Source: Phylloscopus collybita | Taxonomy: Eukaryota; Chordata; Aves; Passeriformes; Phylloscopidae | Direction of reading: 5' to 3' | Assembly (NCBI GenBank): GCA_027886175.1 | Contig: JAJNNQ010000024.1 | Location: 33,397,001-33,461,000 of the forward strand | Length of the DNA: 64,000 bases | Part shown: one piece after another, positions 18,701 through 33,700 of the stretch | Numbering within the stretch: position 1 is the first letter of the stretch | Layout: every line of letters begins with the position of its first letter | Translations under genes and position numbers: made by a program | The notes under the pieces: generated by a model | The model's database searches: none | What the model saw: the letters and a program-made list of their open reading frames with translations, nothing else | What the model was told of the DNA's origin: nothing

Positions 18701-21700
18701 AAGCAAACTCTCAGAACCACACCCAAGTTAACTCTCAGCGCACTACAGAAAAACCAGTTTCTGAATGACTGGTCAAAGCACAGAAATCCAGCATTGTCAC
18801 TAATAAAGTGCATCATTATTTGCAGTCTAAAAGTATTGACATGCTTAAAGGAATCTCCTCACAAGAGATAATCTTGTTTGCATTTATGTTAAATGACTTC
18901 TCACCTGAACTTTAACTGTTCCTTGGGGATCCTGCACGTGTTCCAGAGTTGCATCAACATCCAGTGCCACAACCAATCCTGATGTAAACCTCAGGGGATT
19001 ATCAGATTCACCAGTAGGCTCAATTATATTTGCAGTGGCTCTATGGAGCTGTTAGGGGCAAAGTGATTGGCAAAAATCAGAAGGTGGGGGAAAGGGGAAA
19101 AAAAAAAAGTCATAATTACTACTGTTCTTAACAGAGACGTGCACAAACTTTGGATTTATTTTTTTTATGTTGCCAGGAATTACTAAGTTTTTCATGTTTT
19201 TAGCAGTAGTCCTGAGGATGCTAGATAAGAAGACAAAGAGGAAACAACACTTGTGTTTGACCAAGACCCTGAAATCTAAAGCTTCATGGTACATTATAAA
19301 GTAGTCAGACACCAAGACAGTCCACAAGGATATTGCATTTTAATTTTCTGTTAAACCAACCTGCTCTGGAAGAGGAAGGTGGAGGAAGGTACTTTGCCGC
19401 AGTGTTGTCTGGAGAATCTTGACCACTTCTGAAGGCTTGGACGTCACAAGTCTGGGCATTAAGTCCAACAATTTATCTACAAAACTGCCTTGCATATGTG
19501 GGAGCTCAGAGATGAAACACCTGTGTCAAGAATAGATTAAAATTCAAATACTTTTTCCAACTCTTTCCATAGTATTGTTATTTTCAGTCAAGCTACTTAA
19601 CCTTCTATTTAGTTATAACGACGGAATGAGATACCTGCATTCCTCTTCTGATGTGTCTCATACATAAGAGATGACTTTGGCTACTTGTGTTGGGACCATG
19701 CCTCGTGCTCAAACTGACACCATCAAGGGCTATGTGGTGTGGGCAGCAGGTCAAAGGAGGGGTTTCTCCCCCTCTTCTCTGCCCTCATGTACTGGGCCCA
19801 GTTCTAGAGTTGCCAGTGTAAGGCAGACAGAGGAGGTCATGAAGATGCTCAGAGGGCTGGAGCACCTCTGTTATGAAGACAGGCTGAGAGAGTTGGGGTT
19901 GCTCAGGCTGGAGAAGAGAAGGCTCCAGGGAGACCTCACAGCAAATTTTCAGTACTTATAAAGAAGAGGGAATGTAACTTTTTACACAGATAGATCATGA
20001 CAGGACAAACGGGAGTGGTTTTAAAATACAAGAGGAAAGAATTACATTCGATGTTAGGAGGAGATTCTTTACGGTGAGAGTGGTGAGGCACTGGCACAGG
20101 CTGTCCAGAGAAGCCATGGATGCCCCATCCCTGGAAATCTATCCCAGGCTGGATACCTCTGGAACCTCGGGAACCTCAGGAACCTCCGGAACCTCCAGAA
20201 CCTGAACCTCAGGAACCTCCGGAAGCCCCGGAACCTCCAGAACCTCCACCTCAGGAACCTCCAAAACCTCAGGAACCTCCGGAACCTCAGGAACTCTGGT
20301 CTAGTGGAAGGTGTCCCTGCCCATGGCAGGGCAGCTGGAACAAGATGATCTTTAATATCCCTTCTAACCTAAACCATTCTATGATTCTGTGATTCTACAA
20401 TTTTATGGCTCAGCAGGAAATTGGATAGCTAGTCCGGAGATACAGATATCCTTAGTTGGCTGAGCAGATTTTTATTTCTAGTTCTGACTAAATTCACATT
20501 TATTATAAGCCTGGCAGTTGTGGCTGGCTAACTGATAAGAAAACAGGACCAGATGTGCCCTACCCTAATGCCCAGCTGGAGCTGCAGGGTAGAACTGTTC
20601 ATGTCCTGTGTATCTTTTCCTCTGCTTTCCTCCTTCTGAGGATCAGCAGAACTCATCACTATTTCACAGAATCAGAACCATGGAATGGTTTGGGTTGGAA
20701 GGGACCTTAAAGATCACCTATGAGCAGGGACATCTTTCACTAGAATCAATCTGATCCTGCAAATTGAGACTTAGTACATCTGTTCTCCCTGCAAGTAAAG
20801 GTGACTACTAAGAGGTGGCAAAAGCAGTAGACAGGGCCAGGAAAGATACTGTAGAATTCTTGTCTGACTTATTGCTACATGTTGAGTACATCAAGGGTAA
20901 TCTGCTTTTTTATTAATCTTTGAAAGGTCAAAATGCTCTCAGGACTCCAGGAGACAGAATAACAACAACAACAAAAAAATAGGTATTTATGAAAACAGCA
21001 TCCACTCAAAGTAGATAAATACTTATAAATACAAGAAAAAAAAATCAGCTATTCTATAAAAAATTAATTCAGAGCACATGTTTCTGAAGTACCAGCATAA
21101 CATCCTGATGTTAGGAACTTAAACTACAAAGGTTGTTCTTGTTTTATTATTATCCCATGACAGTTCCCAATGTAGGACAGCAGGGAAGGGAGACGTGAAG
21201 AGATGAAAAACAAAGTGAATATCCCCTAATGATGATGGTGGTGGGACTTTCTAACATAAAGTGAAAAAGCAATGGAGTTTGTCACCTCTGAAAGGAATCC
21301 ACTTCTTGGAGGAATTTTTCACACATCCCAAAAAGAGGTTCCACTCTGTAATGAAAATAATATTTCTCAGTTTATTTTTAAAGGAAGAAAAATGGCTCTA
21401 TGGCTATACACATTTGGGTGGTTTGGAATCCCATTAAACCTCCTAAAGATGGGAAGATCTTCCAGTTTTTGAACCAAAAAAGTGTTCCTCAGTTATCTAT
21501 ATCCCCCTCTCACAAAAAAAAACCCCATTTGCATAAGGCACTAATTAAGTTCCTTAGGCCACTGTTAGAAAATACTCATATTCTGCCTATAAAACAAGAG
21601 GTTAAAAGGCAAATATATTATGGACCTCCATGGTAACACAGTAAATCGACGACAACAAACCTGATACAGAAGAAAACTAGGACAGGAACTATTTTGCTCT

Positions 21701-24700
21701 AATTCCACCAGCTGGAGTTCTCATTCTACAACCATGTGTCACTTCTTTAACTTCAGCAGCCAAAACAAACCACTCAGAGCCTCTCCTGTACCTAAGCCTG
21801 CACAGGAGCAGTTTTTGTCCAAGTCACACACAGCAGTTGCTGCTCAGTCAGGAGGACAATACTTTCCTGATGCTAAAAATTCAGCAATGAATACTTAATG
21901 AAGCAAATTTTTGGTGCATTCTTTTGATACATGATTTTCCTCATTTAAACAGGTCCCAAATATCAACTCTACAATGTTTCTAACCTATTTATATGCTCAT
22001 AAATGAGAGAACTCAACCCCCAAAACTCATCTTCCCAACAGTTATGTCATCTAATTCAGGATTGTGTCCCTGTACAGCTGTATCAAAGGCTAAGGAAGGT
22101 TCTTTGTTCTGAATTACTCTAGCAAATGGTTATTGGCATGCTGCCCTGTTATGTGTCTAATTTATCCTTGCTGGTTTTTTAAACAAAGCTTCAAGACAGT
22201 AATCTTAGAGCTAACCCCAAGAAGATCCTCAGACTGGGTCACCCTTACCCTCTGGTGGTGCGGGCAGTCACTATCAGCTGCAAGGCCTTCGCTTGCAGTC
22301 TCATGTGGTGAATAATGACCACTTGTCTACTCTCCACTCCGCTGTACATGAACTCCATCTTGTAAGTCTCTTCCAGGATCTGCCACACAGACATCACAGG
22401 GATAAAAAAACCCATCAGACTGTTAAGCCCTGGTACGACCATGATCACCAGATTCTGGTATTTCTATCTCATACCCAGGAACACATGAAGCAAAAGGAAA
22501 TGCTCAAATTAATACAGCTGAGCTCAGTATGACTGTGCAGGTGCCAAGAACTTTCAAGCTATTTAACACAGAATACTCCCTCCCACTGCATTGATAGCAA
22601 GTGACCAACATTCACTATCACAACAGCAAACACTTTCCAGGGGGTTCACACGGTACTAAAGAGGGCACGCAAGACAAACATTTCAATCAGAGAGTATTTC
22701 AAAAGCTGGATGGCTTTTATTTCTACTCATCAACAGCAGAGAAGGCTTTGATGCACAGCAGTACCTGTCTATTACATCTTAATTACCTGAAGACCCAAAA
22801 TATCAGCAGTTTCCCAAAAGATCCATGAACTTGTTTTTACCCTAGATTTATTACCAGACTATTGAATAGCTTGCTTGCTTCTTCACCTTTTTGTAGGGCT
22901 TAGCTTCAGTTTTTCCAGGATCTGATGATTTATATATTTATACATGACAGAATAACTCAGACTGGATGGCACCTCCAGAGGCCATCTAGCCTGGTTCCCT
23001 GCCCAGAGCAGGTCTCATTAGATCCAGTAACTCAGGGCCACATCAAACTGCGAACACATTCTCCCCACCTCTCTGGGCAACAGTGTTTAACCACTCTTAC
23101 AGGAAATTCTCCCTTTATAGCTGATCAAAATTTCTCATCATTTGCCAACTGCCTCTTGATCAGAGTAGTCTGGCTCTGTCTCATTTATATTCTGTAATGA
23201 TACGGTGCTAGACAGAAGTAAATCCATCCTGAAGCCTGCTCTTCTCCAGGCTGGACAATTCCAGCTCCCTCAGCCTTTCCTGGCAGGTAATGTGCTCCAG
23301 CCCATGACCACACTGGTGGCCCTCTGCTGAGGGGAGTTTGCCCCAGTTTGTCAGCATCTTCCTTCTACTGGGGAGGCCACCACACAACACAGCCCTCCAG
23401 ATGGCATCTCCCCAGAGCTGGATCATTTCCCAAACCAAGTCATCCCAGTTGCAGCTGGCCTCCTGCAGTGCCTCATATGCAATGTACTGAACATGATGAG
23501 GTTCCTGTCACCCCAGTTCCTCAGTCTGTCCAGACCAGCAGCCATGCCCTCCAGCATATCAACTGGTTCCTCAATTTGCAGGACCCTTAGCACCTATTTA
23601 TTCGGCCACAATCCTGCAAGTGTGGTGAAAGAGAAATGATGGAAGACTGTATCCAAGCTTTGCAACTTCCACTGCCCTCCCCTTGTCCACAGCACCAGTC
23701 CCCTCATCACACCGAGCAGTGATGGTGGTCAGCCATAATTTGCTCTTGAGAAATGCATTTCGGCTGTTCCAAGTGTTGATCTTGTTTAGGAACAGCTTTT
23801 TTAAGTATTTGGTGCATAACCTCCCACAGAAAAGAGGCAAGGACAAGCAGCCCACAGTTTTCTGGATCTTCTTTCTTCTGGAAGATGAATGTGATATTTG
23901 CTTTTTTACAGCGGTCATGAACTTCCCTCCCTCACCACTCATCTTCTGAAGAGAAGAGAAATGACCCCAATTTGGGGGACTAAGATTGACTTGGACAGAC
24001 TATGGCAGTGGAAGGTCAGAAGTGTATTGTTGTTCCATGGCCAACAGAAGACTCCTACCCAAGGACTGGCCTCTGTGCAGGCTCAGCTGCTTCCCCCTCA
24101 CCTGTTTTGCTGCAGCAGATGCCAATGCATTCTGTTTCAGGTACAGGGGAGCTGCCACATTCCACAACTTCTCCTGCAAGGCCTACAAGAAAAAAAACCC
24201 ATGGAATGATGATAAATATCCAATTCAGTCTAAGCAGCTGGTTGAAAAAGCATGTCAAAGCTTTCTTTTGTGCTTTTAAATAGAACACAAGGAACCAAGG
24301 CCTCCAAAACATCCATTGCTCTATAAAGGAACAGAGATACCTACACAAATGGAATATAAAGGAAGTTGAGAGTAATATTAACAAAGCTGTGAATGAGAGA
24401 CTCATCAAGCCAAACAAGTACAACTCCTTGTACTTCATAAAGAAAACCAACAGCCCACTTGTTATAACCCCCTGAGACCAAAGTCAGGGCAATCTCAGAA
24501 CGCAGGCAAAAAGTGGACACAATAACAACTGTCCCCAGAAACACACTTATTTCCACAGCCACATTTCTGAACTTTCCTCCGCTCCACCAGAGATCCTGGA
24601 GTTACCATGAATATTGTGTCTAATTCACTGATATTAAAAACAAACAAACAAAACCCCAAACAAACAAAAAACTCAACACATCAAAAAACCCAACAAACAA

Positions 24701-27700
24701 ACAACAAGGGGAAAAACCCCAAACCAACAACAACAACAACAAAAACCTAAAAACCTCCCTGTAACTGCCTACCATACCCTATTTGATTTTGCTTTATGCT
24801 TAAAAAAATGTAGAAAGCTTGACTGGATACTTTATATCACTGCCTCCTTTTTGAAGTTGCCTATTCCTAGACACAGCTATGCACAAGGCTGGCTATAGCC
24901 AAAGCTCAAGAGCCTAGAGACTATATCCTTCATCCAGGCTGGCCAGAGAATCCCAAGTAACTACCCCTAAAATCACAGGGTATGCAGAGCCTTTAAGTGT
25001 ATGGAACCTTCTGAGCCTTGAGAGCCTGGGAAATAAAGATACTTTTACCCCCAGCAGCTTTTTTTTCTGTTGGGAAAAGAAGCAACTGGAAAGAAATCTA
25101 CAGAAAAGGTCTACTTGGACATTCAGGTACTCTGCAGCATCAGAATTTCTAATTGTATTGTATGAGTGGAGGGTGCCCCTGCCTGTAAGAAGGGGTCTGG
25201 AATTAAATGATTCTCAAAATCCCTTCCAACACAAGATATTCTGTGATTCCTTTATCAGTTTTTCAGTGATATTATCAGTTATTTTTCATTCCATGCACAT
25301 TAGTGACTCCTCTGCATCACTGATCTATTGACTGCTCTACAGCTCAAGCCAAGAATGGCTGATGTAGCTTTTACTCTTCTTCCAAACAGAGCACACCTCT
25401 GCCAGATGCAAAAACCATCTGGTTCATTCCAGTCAAACCCTGGAGAATGGCAACAAAGCTATCTCCAAATGCTAGCCCTCAGCCTGCACAGCACATTTCA
25501 CTTTGGATTTAGCTGGATTGTACTGAACTGTGTACCACTGCTCATCTGAAATACCTTTGGGTGATAAATATATTCCAAGGATTTGAGGCCTGCCACGAGA
25601 TATGCCAACTGGCAACTATGCATTAGCAAAGCAACTGAAATCCCTCCTTGGGTTTACATAACAAAGCTTTCATTGAGTCCCATCTGGAAACCTGTTTGCT
25701 GCTTGCTTCATATGTGTGTACATTGCACTCAAAGGCCAAAGAATGCCAAGAGACTAACTTAAATACTGCTGCCAGCTTACAGCCCTGAGCAACCTGATCC
25801 GTGGAATCCCTGACCATGGCAGGGGCGCTGGAACTAGAGGGTCCCTTCCAAGTCAACATTTTAAATATTAGTTCCTCTTTACAGCAAGAAGCTGACTTTG
25901 AAAAGGGGCTTTTGCAAAGGGCTGCTGCAATGGTCTCTCAGTAGCTACTTGACCTGCTAATACTAAACAGATAGATCATTTCAGCACGATAAAAGAAATA
26001 TCATGGCTGATACTTAGCTCAGTCAAATCTTAAGAACTCCTTTGACACTGGTGCCAATAAAGCTATCTGCAAATCACCATCTATAAAAATGGCACTCATG
26101 GCAGCATTCTAACAAAAAACACTCCAGTAGACACCAGCAGGGAAAAGTTACTCTCCTAACACAGTTGCTCTCAGTGTGATTTCTGTCAGATAATAAACTC
26201 TGCACTGACAAAATGCTCGTGAACCAACATAAGCCCTAGGTACAGCAGCCGAGGTCTGCATTGGCAAAGTTACTGCATAAATTATTTGCCACAGGAGGGA
26301 AGCAGGATTATCAGAAATCCACAGAACCTGCTCTTTCATCACACATCACTTTTCAGCATGAACATCAAAACATGAAAGCATGCCATGTGCTGTGATGGAC
26401 TGGGGGCATTTTTGAAGAACAACTCAAAAAAGCCCAAATGAATTCAAACCTTGATGAGGAGCAGCTGACACTGAAGGTAAGTTGCAGTGAAATCTGCCAT
26501 CCCTGCCAGTTCTGACTGCAGCTCTCCAAGCCTCTGAAGATCACTGAAGCATGTGGAAAAAAAAAAAAAGAAGAGAAAATAATGTTGAGACAGAGAACAG
26601 TTTAATCCAAACACACTCAGAAGGCAGTGACAATAGAGCCAGCTATTCCTGCTGCTTGCTTTTATTAAAGCAAGCACCAGAAACAGCAGCAAAACACACA
26701 CTACAAACCAGTTTGCACCTTGGGACTCGGCATGTCCCTTCTTCTAGGAAGCTGACACCAGCACAGCAGTGGAAGCAGTAAGTCTGTCAACCCACATTAC
26801 TCTGCAGCCCCATGGGAGCCACAGAGAGTGGCAGCTCCAGATTTAACTTAAAACACTCCAGCCTTCTACAGCAGCTAACGACCCGTTTGTGTTACACTGC
26901 TGGGAAATCAAACTATTCATGTGGGCTGAGAAAGGTTGTTTGGAACGTGTCAGGCTCATGCAGCCACCTGTACCTGAAACAGAGCTGCCCTTCTAAGCCA
27001 AGCTAGAATCTGATGTACTCATATTTGCTCAACTAGATGGTGTGTGTTGCCTAGTATTTCTTGTAAATCATACAGCAATGTAAACAGCTTTTAATATTAT
27101 AGAAAAAAATTGTCAGTTAATGGAACCCAAAAGGCTTCAGCTCTCTACTGCTAGCCATGTTTGCTTAAAGTGTGCATTAAAAAAAAATAAATTCTTACAG
27201 AATTGAAAATGGGTTGGATGATGTGGTTTCAACTTGTGTCTTTTCTTCTCTACACTTTGCTTTGATTCAAAGTCTATTAAAATTGTCACTTCCACATTTC
27301 CTACTGCGTTATTAAATTTTTTTTTCAGATGATCATTTTCTTTTGTTTATCTTAGATTTATCTTTGCATTTAGGATGCAATTCTGAAACTTTGGCTCTGC
27401 CAAACCAGGGAGTTGCTGAGCCCTGAGACATCAACAAAAATCCATGAGATTATCTGTATAATATGCAGCCAAAGAAAATCTTTCCTAAGCAGAGAATGAT
27501 AGAATTGTTTATGTTGGAAAAGACCTCTAAGATCATCCAGTCCCACCATTAAGCCAGCACTGCCAAGCCCACCACAAGTGCCACATCTACACGTTTTCAA
27601 ATCCCTCCTGGAATGGTGAATACACTGCTTCCTTGGGCAGCCCTTTCCAGTGCTTGACAACCATTTCCATGAAGATATTTTCTTACTATCCAATCTAAAC

Positions 27701-30700
27701 CTTCCCTGGCACAACTTGAGGCTGCTTCCTCCTACCCTCCTCCTTGTTACTCAGGAGAAGAGACCAGTCCCCACCTGGCTACAGCCTCCTTTCAGGCACT
27801 TGTAGAGAGGTAAGAGTTTCTCTGAGTCTCCTTTTCTCCAGGCTGAACACCTCCAGCTCCCTCAGCTGCTTCTCATCAGACTTGTGCTCCAGCTCCCAGC
27901 TCCATTACCCTTCCCTGGACATGCTCCAGCCCCTCAATGTCTCTCATAGTGAGGGGCTGTGCTTTCCTTCACCAACAGTGCACCAACAGCCAAGTCAGCA
28001 TCAACCTCACACAGATTCCATTTCATCTTTTTTTCAGAGAGCAAAGTGAAGAGGACGCTCCTGGGTGCTTAACTCCCATGTCACAATCCATCACAACACA
28101 CTAATGGGAAACAGGATATCATCCCTCAGCTAACAACTAGGCAGATGCTCCATTTCCCAGTCTTACACAGTCCTCAATTCCACTAATTCTATTCCCTTAC
28201 AAATCTTAAACAGATTTCAACATCCCCGTAAAAAAAAATAATTTCTTGTATAGATGATGTAAATTCTTGTCAAACTAAACCAGACAGATTTGCTAAACAG
28301 CCTGTCTTACATTTCTAACCATACTGCAGACTGATGCTCCCCCCCCTACCCAGGCTCTGCAGCCAAAACTCTGAGTCCCAAGTAGACACAAACTCCACAA
28401 GATCTGTTATTTCTGTGGATGACAATGATAAAGGAGGAGGGAGTTATGTTCCATGACAAAATCCACTGCTGTGAGCTGCTTCTATCCCTCTGCTCTCAGC
28501 AACTGAATTGCTGGTGCAGGGATATCTTGCTCTCTGCAAAATAACCTTTAACACTTTTTTTGGCTTTGTCCAAATCCTCCCTTTGTTTTAAGGATGGAAA
28601 AGAGCAGCTGGTTTAGTATGGTTTCCCGGGGGCAATCCCATCAGGAAAAAAAGCCAAGCTAATAATTTCCATCAGCTCAAAAACTGAAAACAGTCATGGC
28701 CTGAGGGTTCTGGGTGCTTGGCCTAGAGATTACCTGTTTCAGGTGTTCAGTGCATTAAATGCTTTGAGACTGTATTTTAGGCTGGCACACAGCAGCTGCA
28801 AAACAGCTGAGGACAAACCTCACAGTTCCCAGAGCTGGGTTTTCAATGAGAAGCACACTGTTTACTCTCTGCTGCAGATGGGTGTGACAGTGATTCACAG
28901 CAACATACACACAACAGAAGGCAGCTATTTTGAAGGAATAAGAAGAATTAAGCTTTTTTTTTTTTTAATTCCACATTCTAAACAAAGCATTTTCGGTTGG
29001 TTTTTATTAACTCTTAAAATAAGGCTCTTTTGCTCTTTCCAAGCAGAGATATCACATCGAAAGGATCCTTTTCAAGTGTTTTGTTTGTGTAAATCAGTCT
29101 AGAGATAAAATGGAAGAGGCACTTAGAAGCAACAGCACACACCCTTATCTATACAGCAGCAGACAGCAGCATGCAATAATGTTTTTTCTTCCTGGAAAAG
29201 CTCTCTGATTTGAAAACTGATGAGGAATGCCCAAGTCCTTTGTAAATGGGACTGGCATTGAGAACCCAAACCACCAGAAGCAGGTCCTTTCCTGTTGAAT
29301 GAAAGGCCACAGGACTGAGAAAATGCAAGAGCAAAGAGGACAACACCTTTCCCCCTGCCCCAAAAGCAAAACAAGAAAACCTTGTGCATGTACATTACAG
29401 ATAACCTGATCAAAATTACAAAGACACAAAACTGAGAATGAGATACAAGGCTGTCACTCACAAGCCATAAAAAAGTGTATTTTGGCCTCAGTGAACAGTC
29501 CAAGAAGAACACTCTTACCTAACTGTTACTGAAAATATGCCCCCTGCCCAAAATGCACCCTGATTATTCTGGGGGGCTGTGCCAGACCTGAGCCATCAAT
29601 TTGACTTTAAACAGGTCACGGGCACTCTTATCACAACAGTCTCTAAAGGAAGGCTCAAGTTAAATGCTGGACAGCAAATTACAACATGCATATTCAGAAG
29701 CAAAGCACCTGCACCAGAGTAACTGAGCATCCTAACACATCTTTCCATAAACAGGGCAGCCTGAGCCCTTACCGGATGGTAAATTCCAGCAGCTCCTGTA
29801 TGCCCCGTGGGTCGAGGTGCTGAAAGTTGTAAACCCTCTCCAGGCTCTGATGCAGGAACTGCTGGGAAGGATCTTCATGCGGGGTCATAGTGGGAGAGAC
29901 AGCAGAGGACACCAGCTTTCTACCTGGCAACTAAGCAAGAAGAAACACACACAAACAAAAAAAGAGAAAAGTCTAACACAAGGAATAAAGCTGCAAAATG
30001 CTGACATCTATTTAACAAGAAACTGAGAGCTCCAATTCATTTCTCAAATATAAAATTTATACCAAGGCTTTCAAATCTGCATCTTTGTTAGTTAATCCTC
30101 CCCACTTTACAATCCACTCGCACTAGAGATCCTCAGGTCAAACTTCAACATCCCTCTGAGGGAAACACCCTCCTCATCTATTAACTTTGACACTGTCAAG
30201 TCAAGGGAAGTCCGAGACTGCACAAGCCACCACTCACTTTGTGAGCTGTGGTAAGATTTACAGCCAACTTCAATCCCACCCATACTTCCATGCAGGAAAA
30301 CCATGTTGCAAAGCAGAACAGAACACATTTCACCCATGAATAAACTGTTCAGATAGGACACAAGTGAAATGCTGTAAGATCTACAAAGGCCTTTCCCACA
30401 CAGAGTCAGAGCTACAGAAAACTCCCAAGAATACTGCCCTCCCAGTACTCTTACCTAAGCAGCAAACCATGTACTATTCTCACTTGAGAACAATAATGTT
30501 ACTATTCTCCCCAAAATATTACAAATTCCATAGTGTAACAATTTAACATTTGTCTCTAGTGCCTTAGTGCACATTTCAATATTAGTTCCCGTGGTGCACA
30601 GGAGAAAAAGCTATTGGAATCCAAGTGTTACACACAGACAGACATGGAGGAGATCAGCAACATTCCAGACAGGTGTCAAAGCCCAAACCAGAGTGGTTCA

Positions 30701-33700
30701 ACTTACTCTTAGTGGAGGGACCAGGTGAGAGAGACTGTCCCGAAGATAGGCGTAATGTCTGAATGTATGGTCAGAGAACAGGGCAGGCATCGTTGGGCAA
30801 CTTTTAGCAGCATTAAAAATCAGAACCAGAACAGCAATGTCTATTGCAAATGGATTGTTAATGGAAAATAAACAACAGCAAGAAGAGCTTCTTGGGGATG
30901 GAAAGTTAAAACAACAAAAACCTCAACAACCCTTTCTTTGGTCAGGATTTGTCTAGGAAGTTCTTTACAGTTGGAAAATACTGAGCAAAGCCCAAAGAAA
31001 CAGCTGTCTCAGCAGATGAAAACCAAGCACAAAGTGCAAACATTACAGGGTGAGCCATACTGGAGAAAGGATGTTCCTGCCAACATGGGATGGCTCAGAG
31101 GCAACACAAAGGAAAGGAGCCAGGGATCCCAAATACAAAACGTGCGCATGAGGTGGAGTTTCACTCTTCCTCGCAGCTTACACTGTGCTCACCAGTTTGC
31201 ACCACGGAGTAACAGCGTGGTTGGCTTGGAAGGGACCTTAAAGACCACTAGTTTGAACCCCATCCTGCCATGGGCAGGGACACCTCCCACTAGACCAGGT
31301 TGCTCAAGTTTTTTGGTGCCCTATGAGCATCCAAAATGATACATTTACTGCTAAGTCTTTGAAAATTGCTGCATTACCTAAGATGCCCTGAAAAACATCA
31401 CTCTACACAGACTTTACGCAACCCAAAGTATCAAGCATGGAAAGATAATTCTGAACTAGAAAACACATTTTCACAGCCTGAGACCTGCAGAAATAGAGAG
31501 CAGCCAAAGGCTTTTGAAGTTAGCCCAAAGGCTGACATCTGAAAAAGGGCTGATCCCAAGCATAAGCTCTGATTCAAGTTTCCCAAGTGCTTTGAAGCAA
31601 ACAAAATCATGTTTTTAAATATCAGTTTACACTGGAAACATACTATTCAGGTTTTCCTCAGCTTCTGGCTCACAGGCCTGTCTTCACATAATACACTTCT
31701 GTAAAATTTGGTGGCAAGTTACCTCCAAAACATTCTCTAACATAATATTCTCTAGTTCCTGGCAGGAAGGTGCACTGAGTTAAACAACAGCATTCTTCCC
31801 CCTGCAATGTTCCTTTAATTCTCAACTCACATGACAGCTTACTCAAATTATTACTAAACCATGTAATTACAGATTCATTTCTCTCCACCTGATTCTAACC
31901 CGTTTCAATTCTCACAAGGCATTCATTTAAGCTGTATAGAATTTCTGGTCAATGGCCTGTGACTGGTGAGAAAAATAAGGAGCAGCTTCTAGAGGAAGGT
32001 TCCAGTCCAATGTGTCTCAGCATGCATCAGAAATAACACTATGTTGTGCCATTGCACAGAAGGGAAGCAAGGGGAATAACAATGGAAAAATGCATTTCCA
32101 AGGCATCTCCTGTTGTTGAGGAGAATGGTCTATCAATAATGGTTTGTATTCTGATATTGAATTATTTCAGAAAGATGAAAAATTCAAAGAATTATGGGGA
32201 TTCAGGCACTGCTGTACTTAGAGATGGTGCTGTTTTATAAACTGCACAGCAGTGAGCATAGCAAAAATCTTACCTAAAAAGAAAATACACACGTAAAACC
32301 ACTCATATTTAAAAGCTAAAGCAACTTCAAAATTAATGCAAACTAGATAAATGTTTTGACATCAAAGGGCTCACCTGCAAAGCCTAAACCTTGACAAATT
32401 GCTTGAATATTCCTCACAGCATAAAAAGAAGGCAAATTATAGTCCACTGATATTTATGAAGATGGTTCCAGCTAACAGTTTTTCCATCACTTGCTGAATC
32501 ACAAACTGAGTGCAAAGGGATTCAGAAGTAGGCACAAGATCGTTTGTCTGCTACAGTGAGAAACGGTTGAAGGAATGTGAGAGTCAGGAAATCATGAATA
32601 AAACCTACTACAGTCAAAATTATCAACTGGCTTCATGAATAAAGATACAGGCTGGGTCATCCATGTCTGGTTCCGGAGTGTCAAAGAACGGATGTGTGCT
32701 CAGCAGCTCTGGGACTAATGGGAGCACCAAAGTGGGATGCCTGCTTCCCAGGAACTTCAAGCACCTGGAAACACATAAGATTGAAATATATGTTAGTAAG
32801 CAGGCACATTTCAAAATGCAGCATTCTAAAAGCATTGCTGCTTTATGTTGCAGCAACACTTTTAGACAGTCAGCAAGAAAATCCTGCTGTCCAAGCTCAC
32901 TGTTTCTTTACAACTGACCATTTGCGTTAATATTTTATAGAATCCAAGGAAACTGAAAGGACAAGCAGTAACTTTTTTTTATTTAAACTGTCCACAAAAT
33001 AGTTAACACTTGGAGTTATATAATCTAGGAAGCTTTTATACTAAGGACTAATGAATGAGTGCATTTTTTCTTTTTTTTTTCAGAAATAAGGAAGATAGGA
33101 GGTAAACCCCCAAAACCTCAAACTCCAAAAACAATGTAAAAGTATACTGGAAGTCAAAACAGGCTAACATAAGTGTTTCCAGTAATATCTAAGAATTCCA
33201 TCTCAAGCTACGTGTGTGGAGCACCATTCCCTTTATTGCTTCCATTAAACAACCAAAAAACCTGATGCAAAAATTCCTTCTTTTTACTTAGCAAAATTCC
33301 TCTGACAGCACAGTGCCACATGGCCAATCCAGTTATCACATCTGATATAGTCAACTGCTGGTAAATATCACTATTTAACACAATGCCAAGTGGGCAAAAA
33401 CACTTGCACAGAAGAGATGAGATTTTAAACTGAAAACTAAACTCATCTTTTCTGTGAATGCATTGAGTGTCTGGAAGAGGGAGACATTTCCAGGAGTGGT
33501 CATCAGTTCTGGATTCCCAGTGCAAGTATTGACAAGCAAGAACAACACAGATCTTCTACACCAGACAGAAATAAGTACGTATTTACAGAGTAGCAGGACT
33601 GTACACCTGCAGTACCTGTTACCTCCTTAGCAAGCTCAGTACTTCCTAGCACCTCGCTCACTAAAAAGAAGAGGAAAGTAAGTAGACACACAAGGACACT

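Noticed and set aside
20120..20392. P/E-rich 90-codon frame
   Set aside because: Translation of the 9-bp minisatellite in a CR1; the unit being a multiple of three keeps it open.
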